Shown here: positions 61,104 to 64,000 of the stretch, in pieces
How positions within the stretch are numbered: position 1 is the first letter of the stretch
Layout of the letters: each line of letters opens with the position of its first letter
Origin: Hemibagrus wyckioides
Taxonomy: Eukaryota > Chordata > Actinopteri > Siluriformes > Bagridae
DNA length: 64,000 nt
Direction of reading: 5' to 3'
Assembly: GCF_019097595.1 (NCBI RefSeq)
Contig: NC_080711.1
Location: 16,013,428-16,077,427 of the forward strand
Program-made: the position numbers and the translations under genes
The notes under the pieces: model-generated
What the model was told of the DNA's origin: nothing
Databases searched by the model: none
Seen by the model: the letters and a program-made list of their open reading frames with translations, nothing else

Positions 61104-64000
61104 AGCATGTTCCCACACACCAGCCACAAACACATACAACTCTGAACAAAGGTGCTATTTTCCTCAGGAAGGGTCAGCAGTTGCCTCCGTCAGACAGGCG
61201 CTTGTTCTTGGTCGGACGCTGCCCAATCTCAGGCTCGGCCACTCTGCCACCTAAATTCCAACCCCCCCACCCCCATCACAGGCCCGACTACCCTGGAGAC
61301 AAGCTCCTTATTGTTTCTACACCCAAATAAATGACAACTCTCTTGCTCAGACAAAGTTTAGAGCCTTTCTAAACAGACACACACACATAAAAGAAACAGA
61401 GACACAGTCAAAGCTAACAGTGTAGGGCTGATTGGGTAAAAGCAAGATAACATCCATTTTATCCATTCATCCATTTATCCATATATGTTTTTGAAACCAT
61501 TAGTGACTTTGTGGGCAATTAGCTTCATCTTACACTGAACATATGAGAGAAATCTAACCAGTAATTTACATAGATTTTTACTCCACTAACTATCCTTATC
61601 ACCTGCTTCTCTTACTATCCTCATCCTTCATTCATTCAAAAGTATAAATATAATTTAATATAAATTGGAATATGTCTCAGTTACATACAAACCCTAACAC
61701 TAACATAATTACATTCTATACAACTACTATATATGATAAATTGCTATGGACATTATGTTAATGGCTATGGGCATTATAATATTAATGTTATTATTTGTTA
61801 ACAGCAATTACAATGTTAACAGCAATTACAATGGACTGGCAGAACCATCTTAGTGTAGCATGGTACAAATATATCAGGCACGGGGACTCGGAAATTACAG
61901 TTTGAGGCTATAAGCTACTATATAGCCTTAGTTAATGACCAAATGAAAGCTGATTTTTTTTCCCCCACAGTCTCTCTCATCATATTTCTGCACTCACTAA
62001 TCAGCACAGCACAAAATAAAATACCGGCACCATGTCACTGTTGTGTTGGGAATGGCCCACCACCCAAAATAGGAGGTTGTCCTATCTAATATATTCAGGC
62101 AAAAGCTGGATTTCTGGAAAACTGAGATCTTGTGGAGTTTTATATAATGAGAGTATGAGCTGCTTTGACTTTCATTTTGTATTTTCTTGATCTACTGGGT
62201 ACTTTACACCTGTCAGTAGGCTAAGCCAAATCATCAGAAGATCTCACTAAAGCGGAACTTAGCATGACTTACTGATAAACAATGTTGCACTGTGCAGCAT
62301 TATGCCAATGGTTACACTGCCAGGCCAATAACTGACGGCAAGGGTGTGTAGTAACCTTTTTTTAACAAGCAATTACTGTATAAAACCAAAGATATATGTA
62401 TTTTGCCTCAAGATTAGTTCACTTCTTGCCTTCAATTAAGAATAAGCCATACTGAGATCACACAAGCTACGTGCCAGTGATGTAGTAGACTATTAAAGTT
62501 CTAAAATCCAACAGAGTGAGTCATCACAGTAGTTCAACCACTCCATTCAATCCTACACCAACCATAGACACCTGATACCAGATCAAAACACAATGTAACG
62601 CCTACACAACACAATTACTTAATTGGCTCAAAAGTCAGCCCCCAGAGCACTGCTTTCAAAATGAATCTAGACAAGTCTTAGTATTTGTCTATCTACATAT
62701 ACATTTAACATATATAGAGATTATTATGCCTGGTCAGGAAACAATAGTGTAGTCGACATTGTAAGGTAAGATTAGCTGGTTAAATTAGTCAGGTATATTA
62801 CAAAAAGAATTGGGAGGATATCCAATCGCACAGAACTGTACCAAGCAACAAAACAAGAACAACCAGAGTTGTCAAACCCTAATAAGAACCTAATAAGGTT
62901 TCCCCAGAGCTCAGACACTACACAGATGTTCACTTTTGTCTTCCCTAAAACTCAGTCACTTTCTATTATGAACACTTTGTTGACACCAGAGCTTTAGGTT
63001 GAGTGTCTGACTTGTTTGCCATAGCTTACTGCATTGTAAGATTTATTTTGTTTCAGAGCATCCATTTCAGCTATTTATTTTAGCCCTTTCCAAAGACACG
63101 GTTTTGTCTATAAATAATATTAATTACTTTTAAAGCGCTGCTCCAGTGTAAATTAAGTTAATGAAGAGCTATGACTGCAAACAGCTGCTGGAAGATTGAG
63201 TTGTATGTAATTTGTGGTGGCCAAGGAAACAGCACTGGAAGCTTGTCAGAGTCCTAATACATAACTCCGCTGTGGCTTACCACATCCGTATCAAATAACG
63301 CCACAGCAGAGTTCTTTAGCATGACCACTGCCCTCCACTAGGCCCTTTTCAGACCTTTACAAACCACTTAACTGCCCAAATCACCCCCAAAATCACATCT
63401 CTGGAACATTTTCTACCCAACAGTCTGCTAGTTTGAAATCTTAAAGAATCTAATGCAGCACAGTCTTGGAACTCAGCACAGATGTTTCTTCAAACCATGA
63501 CTGAAATACATTCCTGCACCCTCCTCAGACACTTCCCACTTTTCAGTTGAAAGTGTCACAAGAGAATGAGGAAGATGAGAACTTATCGAGTTGAGTGTGG
63601 GGAGAGGGGTTACAAAAAGGGCTTGGTGTTTTATCAGTGCTTGTTGGTGGACACAAAATCTGTCTTTGTCTCACCCCGGGGGCAGCTGATAAAGGAATTC
63701 TAGTGTCAGGGGGGCTTTGACCAAGTTTATTTGACACTTCAGCTCCTTTTGTTCAAGCAAGTGTCCCACCATCAATACCCGCCATGAGAGTCATTTGGCA
63801 TTGGACAGAGAGTCCCTCTTCAGTGGAGAAAGGAGGTCTTGTTCAAAAAGGATTTTAATGAGGGGGGGTACATAAAGGAGGCAAGATTGCCCTGTTCTTT
63901 ATACAGGCACATAGTAGGGTCTCTGTCCACAGCGTTGACAATAGAGGGGGTACAGAAGAGAGATGGAGAGGCAGAATCTTAAGAAAAGTCAGGGCCTTAA

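Larger units (their letters stand above)
58928..64000. other. Unique sequence, no gene recognised
   Basis: Mostly single-copy to the right edge. A compound (CCTA)n(GT)n(GA)n microsatellite lies at 60506-60562 and a CA run at 61080-61103. A consensus-like splice donor (CAGGTAAGTAAGT, GT at 59491) stands alone with no acceptable exon before it. Open frames are 64 codons or less. I see no promoter, RNA gene or further transposon. Confidence 0.55.

Overview
The window looks like non-coding DNA from a ray-finned fish. It is AT-rich and full of CA/GT, TA and TAA/TTA microsatellites. It carries several Tc1-like DNA transposon remnants, LINE 3' ends of types common in teleosts, and one tRNA-derived SINE. 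An ostariophysan such as a catfish is my guess from repeat families I remember; that is inference, not proof. I found no bacterial-style gene and no host coding exon I can defend. Every open frame is short (longest 179 codons). The only recognisable protein similarity is to transposases and a LINE reverse transcriptase, all broken.

Layout. 1-2077 is a large minisatellite built from 31-bp units with optional extra 11-bp units; it continues off the left edge. 2078-10060 is mostly unique intergenic or intronic sequence with CA microsatellites, a minus-strand LINE 3' tail (5940-6075) and a 15-bp minisatellite (6580-6685). 10060-11575 holds two different Tc1-like remnants side by side. 13289-13464 is a small fold-back element. 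13.5-34 kb is mostly unique, broken by microsatellites, LINE 3' ends (22.8 and 32.8 kb), a G-rich TTAGGG-like minisatellite (24617-24867) and two copies of a dispersed repeat (20.3 and 31.6 kb). 34.7-40.3 kb is repeat-rich: a Tc1 element with terminal inverted repeats, two more copies of the dispersed repeat, a CACT-containing fish repeat and another Tc1 remnant. 42.6-43.2 kb has a LINE reverse transcriptase fragment and a LINE 3' end. 43.2-56.5 kb is mainly unique. 56.5-58.9 kb is a dense mobile-element cluster: Tc1, LINE tail, LINE with an embedded SINE, then a near-perfect 37-bp inverted repeat around (TA)n. 59-64 kb is unique sequence with microsatellites.

Nothing here acts as a gene set or pathway. 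The window most likely lies in an intergenic region or a long intron. The points most worth checking are the composite minisatellite, the hairpin at 58.7 kb, the four-copy dispersed family, the nested SINE-in-LINE, and some repeat-free islands with transcription-factor-like motifs that could be conserved non-coding elements.
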